From Siphonodentalium dalli (Eukaryota > Mollusca > Scaphopoda > Gadilida > Siphonodentaliidae): 64,000 nt of DNA. The translations under genes and the position numbers were made by a program. Position 1 is the first letter of the stretch; each line of letters begins with the position of its first letter. Under the pieces are notes generated by a model, which made no database searches, was not told the origin of the DNA, and saw only the letters and a list, made by a program, of their open reading frames with translations. Positions 45,303 to 55,151 of this stretch are shown piece after piece. The DNA lies in contig CP136065.1 of NCBI GenBank assembly GCA_032622095.1, positions 153,083,577-153,147,576 on the forward strand, written 5' to 3'.

Positions 45303-46115
45303 TACACAGAACGACACGATTGTCTTTACGGGTTTGTTGAAGCAGCATGAGTGCCAGTACAGAACGAGAGGTGCAGCCTCGAGATCTATCCGTCCGCAAA
45401 GTTGCAAGTACAATAAGTGCCATATCGATAAACCCATTAACCCTTTACCCAACAAACCCGGCCAAAACCGGCCAAATAAAGCTTCAACAGCCTAAAATAT
45501 CTTCGGTCTGTCTCAATAGAACCATACACATATGGATATCATTGGAACCGGCTCCTTGACCACATTGTGATAGTTACAGTTATGCCCTGTGCTAATGCAT
45601 TCTCTTATATATGCGAGTCGACCATAGGTCGCCTCGCATATATAAGAGAATGCATTGGCCTAAAAAAAATATTTTTTTAACACTTTTTATAATTTTTCTT
45701 ACATTCTTTAACAATTTTATAATTTTTAATGTGTTAAGCCGATGCATTCTCTTATATATGCGAGGCGACCTATGGTCGACTCGCATATATAAGAGAATGC
45801 ATTGGCACAGGGCCGTTCTGTTGGGTAAAGGGTTAATACACGTGTCGTTCTGTGTTTATTACATGCCACCCATCCTAGAATTGGTGAATAAAAAAACAGA
45901 CTTCCAAGGTTTATTTAAGCACATACAAGGCTTGTTTTGTCATGCGTAATGCTTTTGTTTTATAATTCCGGTGTTTCATACTCGAGGCGAACATGTGACA
46001 TCAATGGAATTCGTAAGCCAAGTGGGTCATATGGAATTGTAAATATGGCACAGCAGGAATACTGTAATTTTAGGAACCAGCATGTAATAAGATATAACTC
46101 GGAACGTTTGTATAT
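45297..46115 (+). repeat. Dispersed repeat L, split by TT-2
   Basis: The left part (45297-45436) and right part (45837-46115) align with 20385-20795. In the intact copy the two sides are joined near TCAATAACACAAAT, which marks the empty target. Confidence 0.6.
45437..45836 (+). mobile_element. TT-2 MITE, 400 bp, nested in L
   Basis: It starts TTAACCCTTTACCCAACAAA and ends CTGTTGGGTAAAGGGTTAA. Both GTCGAC-type palindromes are perfect in their arms. Confidence 0.93.
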
Positions 46116-46165
46116 GCGTATTGATAAATAAAAGTCAAGAATATATATCCCGAGATGTTGGGGGA

Positions 46166-46565
46166 TTAACCCTTTACCCAACAGAAGGGCCCTGTGCCAA
46201 TGCATTCTCTTATATATGCGAGTCGACCATAGGTCGCCTCGCATATATAAGAGAATGCATTGGCTTAACACATTACAAATTATAAAATTGTTAAAGAATG
46301 TAAGAACAAATGGTAAAAAGTGTTAAAAAATGATTTTTTTTAGGCCAATGCATTCTCTTATATATGCGAGGCGACCTATGGTCGACTCGCATATATAAGA
46401 GAATGCATTGGCACAGGGCATAACTGTAACTCTCACAATGTGGTCAAGGAGGCGGTTCCAATGATATTCATATTTGTATGGTTCTATTGAGACAGACCGA
46501 AGATATTTTAGGCTGTTGAAGCTTTATTTGGCCGGTTGTGGCCGGTTTGTTGGGTAAAGGGTTAA
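46166..46565 (-). mobile_element. TT-2 MITE, 400 bp, reverse orientation
   Basis: It starts TTAACCCTTTACCCAACAGA and ends TTTGTTGGGTAAAGGGTTAA. It faces the copy at 45437-45836, with 329 bp between them. Confidence 0.93.
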
Positions 46566-46781
46566 TAGAAATGTACTCTAGACGAGGTAGCATTTTACAA
46601 CTGAATTGTGCATCCATTGTTAGGAGCTTGATTATTGATCATGCAAAATTGTAATAATAGTTCAGTTAATTATTAATAACCTTGCAAGGGCAATTAGTGC
46701 AGAACGATATTTTTTCATAGGCTTTTCATCCAAAGTTTCTGTTTTACACAATGACATGACAGAATTAATGTCCCAACACGG

Positions 46782-46998
46782 GATCCCATCGGGAGCCACG
46801 CATATATAAGAGAATGCACTAGCTTACATGGTCAAGGTACATTAACAATTGTTAAGCCAATGTATTATCTTATATATGCAAGTCTCCCTATTATCTTATA
46901 TTTGCGAGGCTCCCTATGGAAGACACGCCTATTTAAGAGAATGCATTGGCACAGGGTTTTCTCTAAATTTCAGGAGGCTCCAGTCATGGAAGGGTTAA
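46782..46998 (+). mobile_element. TT-1 MITE, left-truncated
   Basis: The first module is cut (GGAGCCACGCATATATAAGA). The second is expanded by a partial repeat (TTATCTTATATATGCAAG then TTATCTTATATTTGCGAG). The end is CAGTCATGGAAGGGTTAA. Confidence 0.75.
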
Positions 46999-47198
46999 TG
47001 TATCTGGGCAAGTTTGTAAATTTGAAGTAAATATTCTCTTGGGTGGCGTAGACCGGCTCACAACCTCGGACAACCTTTATTATCAAGTAGCCAACTTTTT
47101 ATTTTGCAATCAGTTGCAGGTTAGGAACTTTACTTTTTAATTTAGTTCCATAAATAGATTTCTGTAGTGGTTTGGGTTTTTGACCCTACTGGACTGAT

Positions 47199-47428
47199 GT
47201 AACCCTTTCCTTACTAAATACTCATTGACGAGTAGTTACCTTAGGAACTTTATGTTTAGATAATAAGTTCAACAATCGATTATCTGAACATTTCTTACAA
47301 ATTAATAGAATCCTTCTGCACTTGTATTATCTGTTCGTACATCTGTTGTCTGTTTATGTTTCCTGAACACCCCTCCAAAGAATAACAGAATAATAGATGA
47401 ATGTATACTTTATAACTCGGTTTATAAC
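47199..47428 (+). mobile_element. TT-3 MITE, right end lost
   Basis: It starts TGTAACCCTTTCCTTACTAA and keeps TT-3 order to AATGTATACTTTATAACTCG. It then runs into an expanded T-rich repeat. Confidence 0.7.
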
Positions 47429-47621
47429 TGTTTTTATTATTTTTTCTTACATTTTTTTATCATTTTTTATCATTTTTTCTTACATTCTATAACAATTTTT
47501 TTCATTTTTTCTTATATTCTTAAAATAAAAATAAAAAATTCTTACATTCTTTATGAATTTTTTTCATTTTTTCTTACATTCTTTAACAATTTTTTTATCA
47601 TTGTTTTAATTTTTTCTTACA
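47429..47621 (+). repeat. T-rich tandem repeat from a TT-2 spacer
   Basis: About five imperfect ~40 bp units of TTTTTTCTTACATTCTTTAA and CAATTTTTTTCATT. The unit matches the spacer between the palindromes of TT-2. It leads into a TT-1/TT-2-like right module. Confidence 0.65.
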
Positions 47622-47733
47622 TTGCATTGTCTTATATATGCAGGGTGACCTATGGTCGACTCACATATATAAGAGAATGCACTGGTACAGGGTATTAGAC
47701 AAAATTCAGGAAATCCTGTCATGAAAGGATTAA
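47622..47733 (+). mobile_element. Hybrid TT-1/TT-2 right half
   Basis: The module has a GGTGACCTATGGTCGACTC centre as in TT-2, but the end (AATTCAGGAAATCCTGTCAT, GAAAGGATTAA) is of TT-1 type. Confidence 0.65.
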
Positions 47734-47747
47734 TTTGGGCCTGTCCT

Positions 47748-47997
47748 ATTAACCGTAATGAATGGATTATTCCCTCAGTTATAAACATATATATTGGAAT
47801 GATCTGTTATTCATCTTGAGGGATCTTCATGTAATATAAGCAGACGACAGACAGACAAAAAGATAATACAAGTGCAGAAGTATATTCATTGGTGGGAAAT
47901 GTTCAGATAATAAGTTCAACAATATGGCAATTTGTTGAACAAATTAGCTGAACATTTCCTAAGGGAACTACACATCAATGAGTATTTTGAAAAGGAA
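47748..47997 (-). mobile_element. TT-3 MITE, reverse orientation
   Basis: The complement of TT-3 runs from GTAATGAATGGATTATTCCC to AATGAGTATTTTGAAAAGGA. 47998-48305 shows no clear gene. A 44 bp stretch at 48197-48240 with splice-like borders was considered and not accepted. Confidence 0.7.
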
Positions 47998-48303
47998 TCT
48001 AGGGTACCATTAATTATTGATGACCAAGTACGATTTCATCTGTATCCATGGACATTCTCCCTTACAAATGGTCCAGCTTTAATAACTGGTTGTGCCAGAC
48101 AAGCAACTGATCAAAATCAGAGAAATAAATAAAGACAAACCATTTCCCATGATTGATTTACATCAGATATGGAAGTTATTATAAAGTATTCATTTTACCT
48201 CACAAACAATAACAGATATGTTGTCGGATAATGTAGATTCTATCTGCGCAAATCAAAGGTTTCATCTAGTGAGGAATATTACATTTGCACCACTGCGCAT
48301 GGA

Positions 48304-48305
<2 letters not shown>

Positions 48306-48345
<40 letters not shown>

Positions 48346-48355
48346 CGTCAAATAA
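48306..48355. repeat. Poly-G run, 50 bases
   Basis: 50 consecutive G, the longest homopolymer in the window. It may form G-quadruplex-like structures or be a sequencing artefact. Confidence 0.85.
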
Positions 48356-48389
48356 AATTGATGCATTTACCATAGCATGGAATATATTC

Positions 48390-48814
48390 TAGTCTGCAAA
48401 TAGTGCGTGTCATTTGCAGAATGAGGTCCCCAGAGGGTGAATTTAGTGATGCTATCCTGCATGGTAGGCTAGCATCACCAAATTCACCCTCTGGGGACCT
48501 CATTCTGCTTAGGCCTCAAATGCTGTGGGAGACCTAGGATCAGATTGAATTTCCCTAGTTGAAGTTGGTGATGTTCACCCATTAGTCACCTTGATTATGC
48601 ATTTTATCTTCTACAAATTAGGGGATATAGAAACTGAACAGAACTACAGAAGGGAGAAAGTAACTAAAAACAATGTTAATTTGAGACTATAGAAACACTC
48701 CCAGATGATTAGACCTAAGCAATGAGGTCACCCGAGGGGGAATTCGGTGAGGCTAGCCCACCGTCTCACTGGGGACCTCATTCTGCAAATGACAGATGTA
48801 CTATTTGCAGGCTT
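48390..48814. mobile_element. F element
   Basis: It starts AGTCTGCAAATAGTGCGTGT and ends GATGTACTATTTGCAGGCTT. Both inner palindromes are present, the second shortened. Confidence 0.8.
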
Positions 48815-48961
48815 GTGTTTCAGCTGTAAGGTCATGTCAATAAGTTGTCAGTTTTTTACGGTGGCATAAAGAATATGCAGAGGGTTAATTTCATTCGGAA
48901 ATCACTTCACTGCACATAGATACCACCAAACCCTGGATTTCAACTGACAAACTTGCTCAGG

Positions 48962-49070
48962 TACAATAATGCTCTAAATAATCGACTTCTTAACCACAGA
49001 AGAATTATGGGTAATTTTTCAGGGTTTAGTCGGAAATATGGCTTGTTGCCATTCATCGGAAGCTCTCACT
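48962..49070 (+). mobile_element. TA-1, left half only
   Basis: It runs from TACAATAATGCTCTAAATAA to GCCATTCATCGGAAGCTCT. A SINE-like sequence follows where the right arm should be. Confidence 0.8.
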
Positions 49071-49084
49071 GAATCAGTTTGATC

Positions 49085-49204
49085 TTCCCAATGCATGGAT
49101 CAAAATCTGCATTTATTGGGATTGGAACCAGCTTTGCCATAGCTGGGTGGCTTATGTTGGCCTAAAGTGCCATGTAGATTACCAACTGAGCCACCGAGGA
49201 CCCA
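49085..49204 (-). repeat. tRNA-derived SINE-like sequence
   Basis: On the minus strand GGTGGCTCAGTTGGTAA fits a tRNA A-box, and GCTGGTTCCAATCCC, ~55 bp later, fits a B-box. The left TA-1 half stops here, which suggests the two junctions are linked. Confidence 0.55.
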
Positions 49205-49272
49205 GGCTGTCTTCAACTCCATAGCTTCTACTGCACTGAGATATTTTCAATTTTAGAACAGTTCTGACTCAC

Positions 49273-49339
49273 CATCAGCATCTTTTGCTTCTAAACCTTT
49301 AGCCTCAACAATGGTGGTGTTCAAAATAATAATTGGTGG
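49273..49339 (-). CDS. BAIAP3: Gene B exon 1 (first found): C2A first strands
   Basis: The acceptor TTATTTTTCAG|CCACC and donor GATG|GTGAGT give 67 bp, phase 0 in and 1 out. It encodes PPIIILNTTIVEAKGLEAKD-AD. The pattern of a hydrophobic strand, then VEAKGL-AKDADG just before FSDPY of exon 2, is the start of a C2 domain. The family has more sequence N-terminal to this, but no matching exon was recognised upstream. The ~10.3 kb intron to exon 2 holds many transposons. A TT-3 element begins 30 bases upstream of its acceptor. Confidence 0.92.
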
Positions 49340-49369
49340 CTGAAAAATAAAACAAACAACATAACAGTT

Positions 49370-49997
49370 TTAACCATTTCTTTACAAAACATTCACTGAC
49401 AAGTAGTTCCCTTATGAAATGTTCAGATAATAAGTTCAACAAATGATGGACTTATAACCTGAACATTGCTCACCATTATATAAGAATTCTTCTGCACTTG
49501 TATTATCTGTCGTGAGTGTCTCTGTTAACGACATATTATGGACTTGTTCTGGTGTGTGAAACTGATCAGTTAGTATTCAGGCACTATGCCAACTGGAGGA
49601 ATGTGGCATTCTATTAACATTGCCGAAAATCTCAAGCAAATTGACCTAACCACTCCATTGAAAACATTATCTGAAATATATGCTCAATTGTAAATATTTA
49701 CTTCTTGATTCGGGACGCAACTTTCGGCGATAAACAGATGTAAACAATTTCGTCATCGAGAGTCACTGCATTTAATTGAAATATAAGAATAATGGGGGGG
49801 GGGGGTGTCAATTTGGATATAATATTTGTAAAAATAGCAATTCTGAGCAAGAATTATTCTCCATTTCAATTTGATCACCCTACCTTAATGTTTCACATCA
49901 CTTTAATATTACATGAACATCCCTCCAAAAGAATAATAGGCCACAATGTATACTTTCATAAATGACGGGAGAATCCATTTTGTATATAAAGGGTTAA
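49370..49997 (+). mobile_element. TT-3 MITE split by repeat E
   Basis: It starts TTAACCATTTCTTTACAAAA and follows TT-3 order to CTTGTATTATCTGTCG. It resumes at ATTACATGAACATCCCTCCA and ends ATAAAGGGTTAA. The middle is repeat E. Confidence 0.7.
49530..49905 (+). repeat. Dispersed repeat E, copy 2, nested in TT-3
   Basis: Same landmarks as the copy at 37690, with a 10-base G run inside (near 49795). It ends TTTCACATCACTTTAA. Confidence 0.65.
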
Positions 49998-50054
49998 ATT
50001 TGTTCCATCTAGAGTGTTTCTTATAGGATATACAGAGAAAGAATCAGATTATTA

Positions 50055-50460
50055 TTTATGAAGTGGTTACTGCCACGTAAATGTTTTAAGTGGCAGCAAT
50101 ATTTTTGTTGCTGCCACATAAAATCGTGTACCGGCTTGAACATGGAATTGGGAAATGATGTTAAAGATGTTAAGTTTAAGATCCAAAGTCGAAAGAACTG
50201 CATGGAATTCAATCTAAATTTAACGTTTATGATAATGATTTCACTCAAACAAGGGTTGTCTTCAATTAATAGACGTAGAAGGAAGTATTTGCAGAACTGG
50301 AAGAGGTGCAAGGGATAACTTATTCCAGGAAAGATTCCAGACTACTCAATTACCGATTGAACGACTGCCCACTCTGAGAGTGAATCTGATTGGCTGTTGT
50401 GACAACGATTTTACATGGCAGCAACACCATGTTGCCACTTACTTTTTTTACATGGCACAA
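50055..50460. repeat. Region with several TGGCAGCAA hairpins
   Basis: AGTGGCAGCAATATTTTTGT-TGCTGCCAC is a perfect hairpin at 50088. TACATGGCAGCAACACCATG and GTTGCCACTTA lie near 50412-50440. The two ends could belong to one element. Open frames on both strands overlap here, and neither resembles a known protein. Confidence 0.4.
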
Positions 50461-50688
50461 ACCACTGTCTATTATTTATTAGGATATAGTTTGTTTTTAA
50501 TCAAAGTAAGACTCGGAACACTTCAATATTATTTGTATGAGTAAAACAATTATCAATTATATTAATTGCAAATCATGTGTTTTACATGACAATTATGCAT
50601 TTAAATGTTGACCTTTTAGAATTAGAAACTTGCTGATAGGTATAGTTCCTGAGTGCCATTAATTTATTTGTAGGGATGTTGAATTCAA

Positions 50689-50755
50689 ACAAGTGCAACG
50701 CCAAGCATGGCATATGCCCCGACACTCAGTTTAGATAGTGGGCAATGAATGGAAC
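50689..50755 (+). repeat. Short dispersed repeat shared with 59777-59835
   Basis: GCCAAGCATGGCA, a CTCAGTTTAGA block and GTGGGCAAT occur in the same order at both places. Confidence 0.5.
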
Positions 50756-50769
50756 TTTTTTTTTATTTT

Positions 50770-51445
50770 CTAAATCCAAGAAGTGTGTATCCTTTCCCCT
50801 TAAACTGGACTGTCAATACACCAAAGCGCAACAAAATCCGATGATCCATGCCTAAGGTACAAGCTGAAATGTTCATAGAGACAAAAGTCAGAAATTCCCA
50901 AGTCAAACAAGGGCTATAACTCTGGTAAGAATAAATGAACGAAACATGTAGTAAGTCGCTATCCTTTATCCCGAGCTGTGCTATCAACATACTAAAGCAC
51001 AACTGAATCAGATGATCCTTGCCGAAGTTACAAGCTGAAATGTTCTTTCGGACAGAAAATTCACAAATTTCCAAGCCCACCAAGGGCCATATCTGGTAAA
51101 AATTAATGGATGAAACCTGTGGTATGTGGATATCCTTTCCCCCAACAAAATCCAATAATAAAGACATCCACAGCATAATTTTCGTTATGGACGTGTTTTA
51201 CACTAAGTGCAGCAAAGGACCATAACTCCATTGATAACTCTGAAAAAAGGTTCAGACCAAACCTGCACTATGTGGAGATCCTTTCCACAATGCTGGTCTA
51301 CCGGCATACCAAAGGACATCCAAATTGGACTACAGATACTTGAGCTGTGTTGTGAAATGTTTGTTACAAATGGTCGGAAGGACAGACAGACGAAGGTCTC
51401 CACTACATACTCCCAAATCCTCCTTGGGATGGTCGGGCCATAATA
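50770..51445. repeat. G-related degenerate tandem repeat
   Basis: Phrases such as TATCCTTTCCCC, CAAGCTGAAATGTTC and CAAGGGC(T/C)ATA recur at ~185 bp. The tail has GGACAGACAGACGAAGG and CATACTCCCAAATCCTCC-TTGGGATGGTCGG-CCATAATAAG. Frames of 137, 87 and 78 codons run through it and are not genes. Confidence 0.55.
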
Positions 51446-51547
51446 AGATGATTTGCCTGCCATCATCTTATTAGACTGAACATCCCCAGTGAAAAATAAT
51501 TCATTCTATACATTTTTAAATAAATGGTAGTATCACTGAGTAATAAT

Positions 51548-51732
51548 TAAATGGTTACAATTCTCTCTCAGGAAAATCCACATCATTTGTGTAAATCCAT
51601 CAAGAATTTCTGAACTCAGTGATCTTCTGAGTTGTTGTGTGTGTATGTATTCAATAAAACTTTTCATGTACAATACAGAAACATAGCGTGTCAGAAAATC
51701 TGGAGTGTCAGAAATTCTAGTTATCAATTGTT
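51548..51732 (-). CDS. Candidate exon of unknown gene
   Basis: A minus-strand frame after TAATTTGTAG begins MEQLITRISDTPDFLTRYVS, continues VLYMKSFIEYIHTQQLRRSL and ends near MMWIFLREN, where AGAGAATT|GTAACC could be a donor. The hydrophobic and charged spacing looks like a real helical protein rather than a repeat, and it is unrelated to any repeat family seen here. No family was recognised. It lies in the expected place for N-terminal exons of gene B but does not resemble that part of BAIAP3. Confidence 0.35.
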
Positions 51733-51772
51733 CCATCTACAAATTATTTTGTATTGATTTATCATGCTTCAA

Positions 51773-51907
51773 ATAATTCCATTACTGGTCACTCGATCGG
51801 AGAAAATAGTAATCAACGATTCCACATGAAAGGCTTCATGGGTAAACTTTGTGATCGAGTCTATATTGTCACTTACAATTTCAAAGGTTTCCTCAATATC
51901 CTAGTTT
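51773..51907 (-). CDS. Candidate exon of unknown gene, upstream of previous
   Basis: After AAACTAG the minus strand reads DIEETFEIVSDNIDSITKFT, then HEAFHVESLITIFSDRVTSN, before a stop. A perfect donor (ATT|GTAAGT) occurs early, after DIEETFEI, so the exon may be much shorter. A GTGACC donor after FSDR would join in frame to MEQLI of the next frame over a ~55 base intron. It is protein-like but unidentified, and could also be a broken gene copy. Confidence 0.3.
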
Positions 51908-52097
51908 ATATTAACCATGGTTGGCAATATAACATTTACTGAACATTTCTGGTGATTCCACTTATACATGTTTTATGTTTCATTCTTTATTCACATTTCC
52001 AACCAAATTAAACAAAAAATTTAAATTCAGCTGCCATTAACTCTTTTGATGCCATACAGCACCACAGACTGATGCCCCAGTGCCAAGCGTTCTGCCA

Positions 52098-52314
52098 TAC
52101 AGTAATGCCCTAAGTAATCGACTCCTTAACCACAGCAGAATTATGGGTAACTTTTCAGGATTTAGTCGGAAATATGGCTTGTTGCCATTCATCGGAAATC
52201 TCTCAGGGAGAGCTTTCCGATGAATGGCAACAAGCCATATTTCCGACTAAATCCTGAAAAGTTACCCATATTTCTGCTGTGGTTAAGGAGTCGATTACTT
52301 AGGGCATTACTGTA
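52098..52314. mobile_element. TA-1 foldback MITE, near-perfect
   Basis: It starts TACAGTAATGCCCTAAGTAA and ends TTAGGGCATTACTGTA. Arms of ~105 bp are almost perfect complements. The short frames here (52189-52413) are the palindrome. Confidence 0.92.
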
Positions 52315-52328
52315 TATTACTATATGTA

Positions 52329-52440
52329 GAGGTGGGCCGATAATCGGTATCGGTATCGGTATCTGGCCGATAACTTTGTTATCGGTAACATATCGGTATC
52401 GGTAAAATATCACAAACTTGCCGATATCATCGCCGATATA
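52329..52440 (+). mobile_element. Probable hAT-type left end
   Basis: AGAGGTGGGCCGATAATCGG is followed by repeated ATCGGTATCGG units. This kind of end is common in hAT elements. No matching right end was found before the gap. 52441-53289 has no recognised gene. Confidence 0.4.
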
Positions 52441-53289
52441 GAAGACGTTGCACAGATTACTACAGAACCGTTACAAATTCGTATGGATGACGGCAAAACG
52501 ATGTAACAGTAACTTAAAGGTGTCATATTTGTGTATAAAGTACATCATTTTGGATAAAAATCGCTGTGGTAGGCCTAAGCATAATTACATGTAATTAATG
52601 CAGACATAGTATATCGTTTTATGGATACTTGCAATGGGCTACAGTGTACTGTCAGTGACACAAAAACAAATCGGGATCGCAAACATCTATTAGCACTGAG
52701 CAGTGAGCATTATGAGCAATAGGGTACCCTGATTGACAGAGTGAAAGCTCAAATAAACATGTGTTGAATAGTGTCGGGATGAACGGCCTTTGAAATTCAG
52801 GCTGAGCAACTTCAATGACCGTGTGTAAAAACTTTCTAATTAGGCCTACAAGCATCACACGTCGCATATATTTTGCGTATAATGCAACACTCAAGTACAA
52901 ATGCTCATCGAGTCATCATGTTCAAAACATGTCAATTCCATGCTTTCATCACTCAAATGTTTAGCGGCAACATCAAACAGACACGTGCAGTCCATGCCAT
53001 GAAGTCACACATCCGGTGACTGCATTGTGCTTTGATCATGCACACCGATCATTGGCTTCCAAAAGAGCTCAATTGCGCGCGCACGAGGTGTGAGATGGTC
53101 TGCCAAGTTGAGCACGTACCGAGTCGTACTCAGTAACCCCTGCTGATCCGGTCTTAGACTCTGTCGTAATGATGTACATGAATGTACAAATATAGCCCGG
53201 AAATAACCGGTATTAATTGTGTTTTGTCTATACTCTATAGAAACCAATTTATGTGATGTCCCGACATTTAGTGAATTTGAATGGATGTG

Positions 53290-53389
53290 NNNNNNNNNNN
53301 NNNNNNNNNNNNNNNNNNNNNNNNNNNNNNNNNNNNNNNNNNNNNNNNNNNNNNNNNNNNNNNNNNNNNNNNNNNNNNNNNNNNNNNNN
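53290..53389. other. Assembly gap, 100 N
   Basis: Exactly 100 N, the usual placeholder for a gap of unknown size. It separates the C-terminal half (right) from the N-terminal half (left) of the BAIAP3-like coding exons. Confidence 0.97.
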
Positions 53390-53925
53390 AGCAGTGAGAT
53401 TACTGAAAAATAAACAAGGCATTTCTGTGTCTGTATCGGTAGTGCAAGAGGGCAATGTTGCTGAGTTTACATACATTGTATATAGTATGAATGGTTGAAT
53501 AGACAATTACGCCTATACATGTATATACATATATTTACATTCGGCGAACCGCTATCAAGACCATTGCTCACAATGCCAAGCGACAAATCATGGTAACATA
53601 GTCATTGTTGAACTTGTATAAGAAATACTAATATTCCAGGTCGCCACTAAATGATGCATGTAAATACTAGTTTATTGTCTACACGATGTAGATCCGCCAC
53701 GATGGTGTTAATACACACATATATCCAGCAATGACAAAGAACCGAAACTGTAATCAGCTCAAAGATATACGAAAATATCACAGAAATATTAAGAATATAT
53801 GTTTGTCAGTTTTTAATTCGCGCAGCTAGGTGCACGAATTTAAAGTGCGCGAATTCAAAACTGAGCAAAAAATAATACTGCGCGAATTTAAATACGAGTA
53901 AGGTATTATATTATTTGTAGGGATG

Positions 53926-54104
53926 TTCAGAAATAAATGAGCAGACATCTAACAGGTGAAAAGATAATACAGGTGCAGGAGGATTCCTATTCATTGGTGG
54001 GAAATGTTGAGATGATAACAACTGTGGTAGTTTGTTTAACGTATTATCTGAACACTTCCCTAGGGAACTACTCGTTTATGAATATTTAGTAAAGGAAGGG
54101 TTAA
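53926..54104 (-). mobile_element. TT-3 MITE, reverse, left part lost
   Basis: It reads the complement of TT-3 from GTAGGGATGTTCAGAAATAA to GTAAAGGAAGGGTTAA. Confidence 0.7.
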
Positions 54105-54611
54105 AATCTATTGGCATAAATAAATAAAATATCAATTAAAGGTGCAAAATTTACATATATTATTATAATATTGTATATTATATATCATTAAAAAGAGGAA
54201 GCTCCAAAACAGATATATCATGCAGTCGAAAAAACATTATATAAATATGATATATTGTTGTCAAAGAACCAAGGTTTGTCTGGAGAGGTTATGTACTTGT
54301 TTTGCTGGTTAGGGGAATAATTAACTGGTTTACTCTGGCACTGAATGAATGAATTAGAGCCATGGATGAGTGCAAAATAGACTCATGTGCTCTATGAACA
54401 ATGTTCATAATATGGTAATTATAATGAAAATTAGTTTATGGCTCGAGCCATGTATTCATTTTCGTTATAATTATCAGGTTGTTATTCATGGTTCTTTGCG
54501 AGTTTATTTGTCTCATTCTTGACTCATAGTAATTCTTTTATTGGATATTTTCTGTTGAGTATAATAAGAGATGGTCTCATAAATGGCCAGATTTAGTGTA
54601 CAGTCCCCCTT

Positions 54612-54916
54612 TTAACATCTTCACTACTGGAGGACGTCATGTGCTGGGGCATTGCCGTTCTGGCCATTTTCCAGTGGAAAAATATAATGGGAATGTCCCG
54701 AAAATCACAAAACCGACTCCGTAGAAAGGCTATTATCATTTACAATCCTAGAACAGCACAAGCTGTTTGAAACTTTGAGATACAATGGTTCCTATGCACT
54801 AATTTCTGAGTTCCAGTTAGGAATAATGAGCGACTGCTTAATAGCTCCGCACTCAGTACGGACGTGTAGCACACAACGTTACATTTTACGTCCGTACTCA
54901 GTAACAAAGAGGTTAA
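54612..54916. mobile_element. TTAA-flanked inverted-repeat element
   Basis: The left end TTAACATCTTCACTACTGGA matches the complement of the right end, TACTCAGTAACAAAGAGGTT-AA, at most positions. An inner hairpin ACTCAGTACGGACGTGT / TACGTCCGTACTCAGTA lies near the right end. Confidence 0.55.
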
Positions 54917-55151
54917 AGAGATAAAGAGCTCAGTCAGGGTTCAGATGCTTGAATAGTTTAAATTTTTATCTAGCATCATTTCTCTTCTCTCCATTATATG
55001 ACACAATCCGGACTTAAAAATTACTGATAATGAAGCTAATCTTGCAATTTTTTTAATATGATTATGTCATTACAATATTTTCCATTGTTTTTATTTCTGA
55101 TTGTAAAACAATATGCCACATCAATCCTGTGGTAAAATTGACTTGGAATTT

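Larger units (their letters stand above)
9234..49339 (-). other. BAIAP3: Gene B span: BAIAP3/UNC13D-like, 5' portion
   Basis: Ten minus-strand exons join without a stop or frame break into 1274 bp (about 424 codons): C2A from exons 1-5, then the N-terminal and middle MUN domain from exons 5-10. All but the smallest show residue patterns typical of the BAIAP3/Munc13-4 branch of the Munc13 family, cytosolic factors that tether and prime secretory vesicles for SNARE fusion. Introns range from ~0.3 kb to ~13 kb and are filled with short transposons. The N-terminus before C2A was not found up to the gap at 53290. The rest of MUN and C2B would lie left of position 1. BAIAP3 versus UNC13D cannot be separated here. 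Confidence 0.85.

Noticed and set aside
45611-45949. 112-codon frame beginning MRVDHRSPRIYKRMHW
   Set aside because: This peptide comes from the TT-2 palindromes and recurs on both strands of every TT-2 copy.
48197-48240. 44 bp minus-strand stretch with CGCAG acceptor and GAG|GTAAAA donor
   Set aside because: It would fall between C2A exons 1 and 2, which already join in frame at ADG|FSDPY, and its translation does not fit a C2 domain.
50021-50318. Overlapping frames of 96 and 86 codons on opposite strands
   Set aside because: Neither resembles a known protein; the region contains hairpins and the frames look like chance readings.
50763-51466. Frames of 137 and 87 codons, minus strand
   Set aside because: They run through a degenerate tandem repeat with recurring phrases, not a gene.
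53005-53247. 80-codon minus-strand frame next to the gap
   Set aside because: No family recognised, and it may belong to a hAT-type element whose end lies at 52329. Insufficient support for a gene call.
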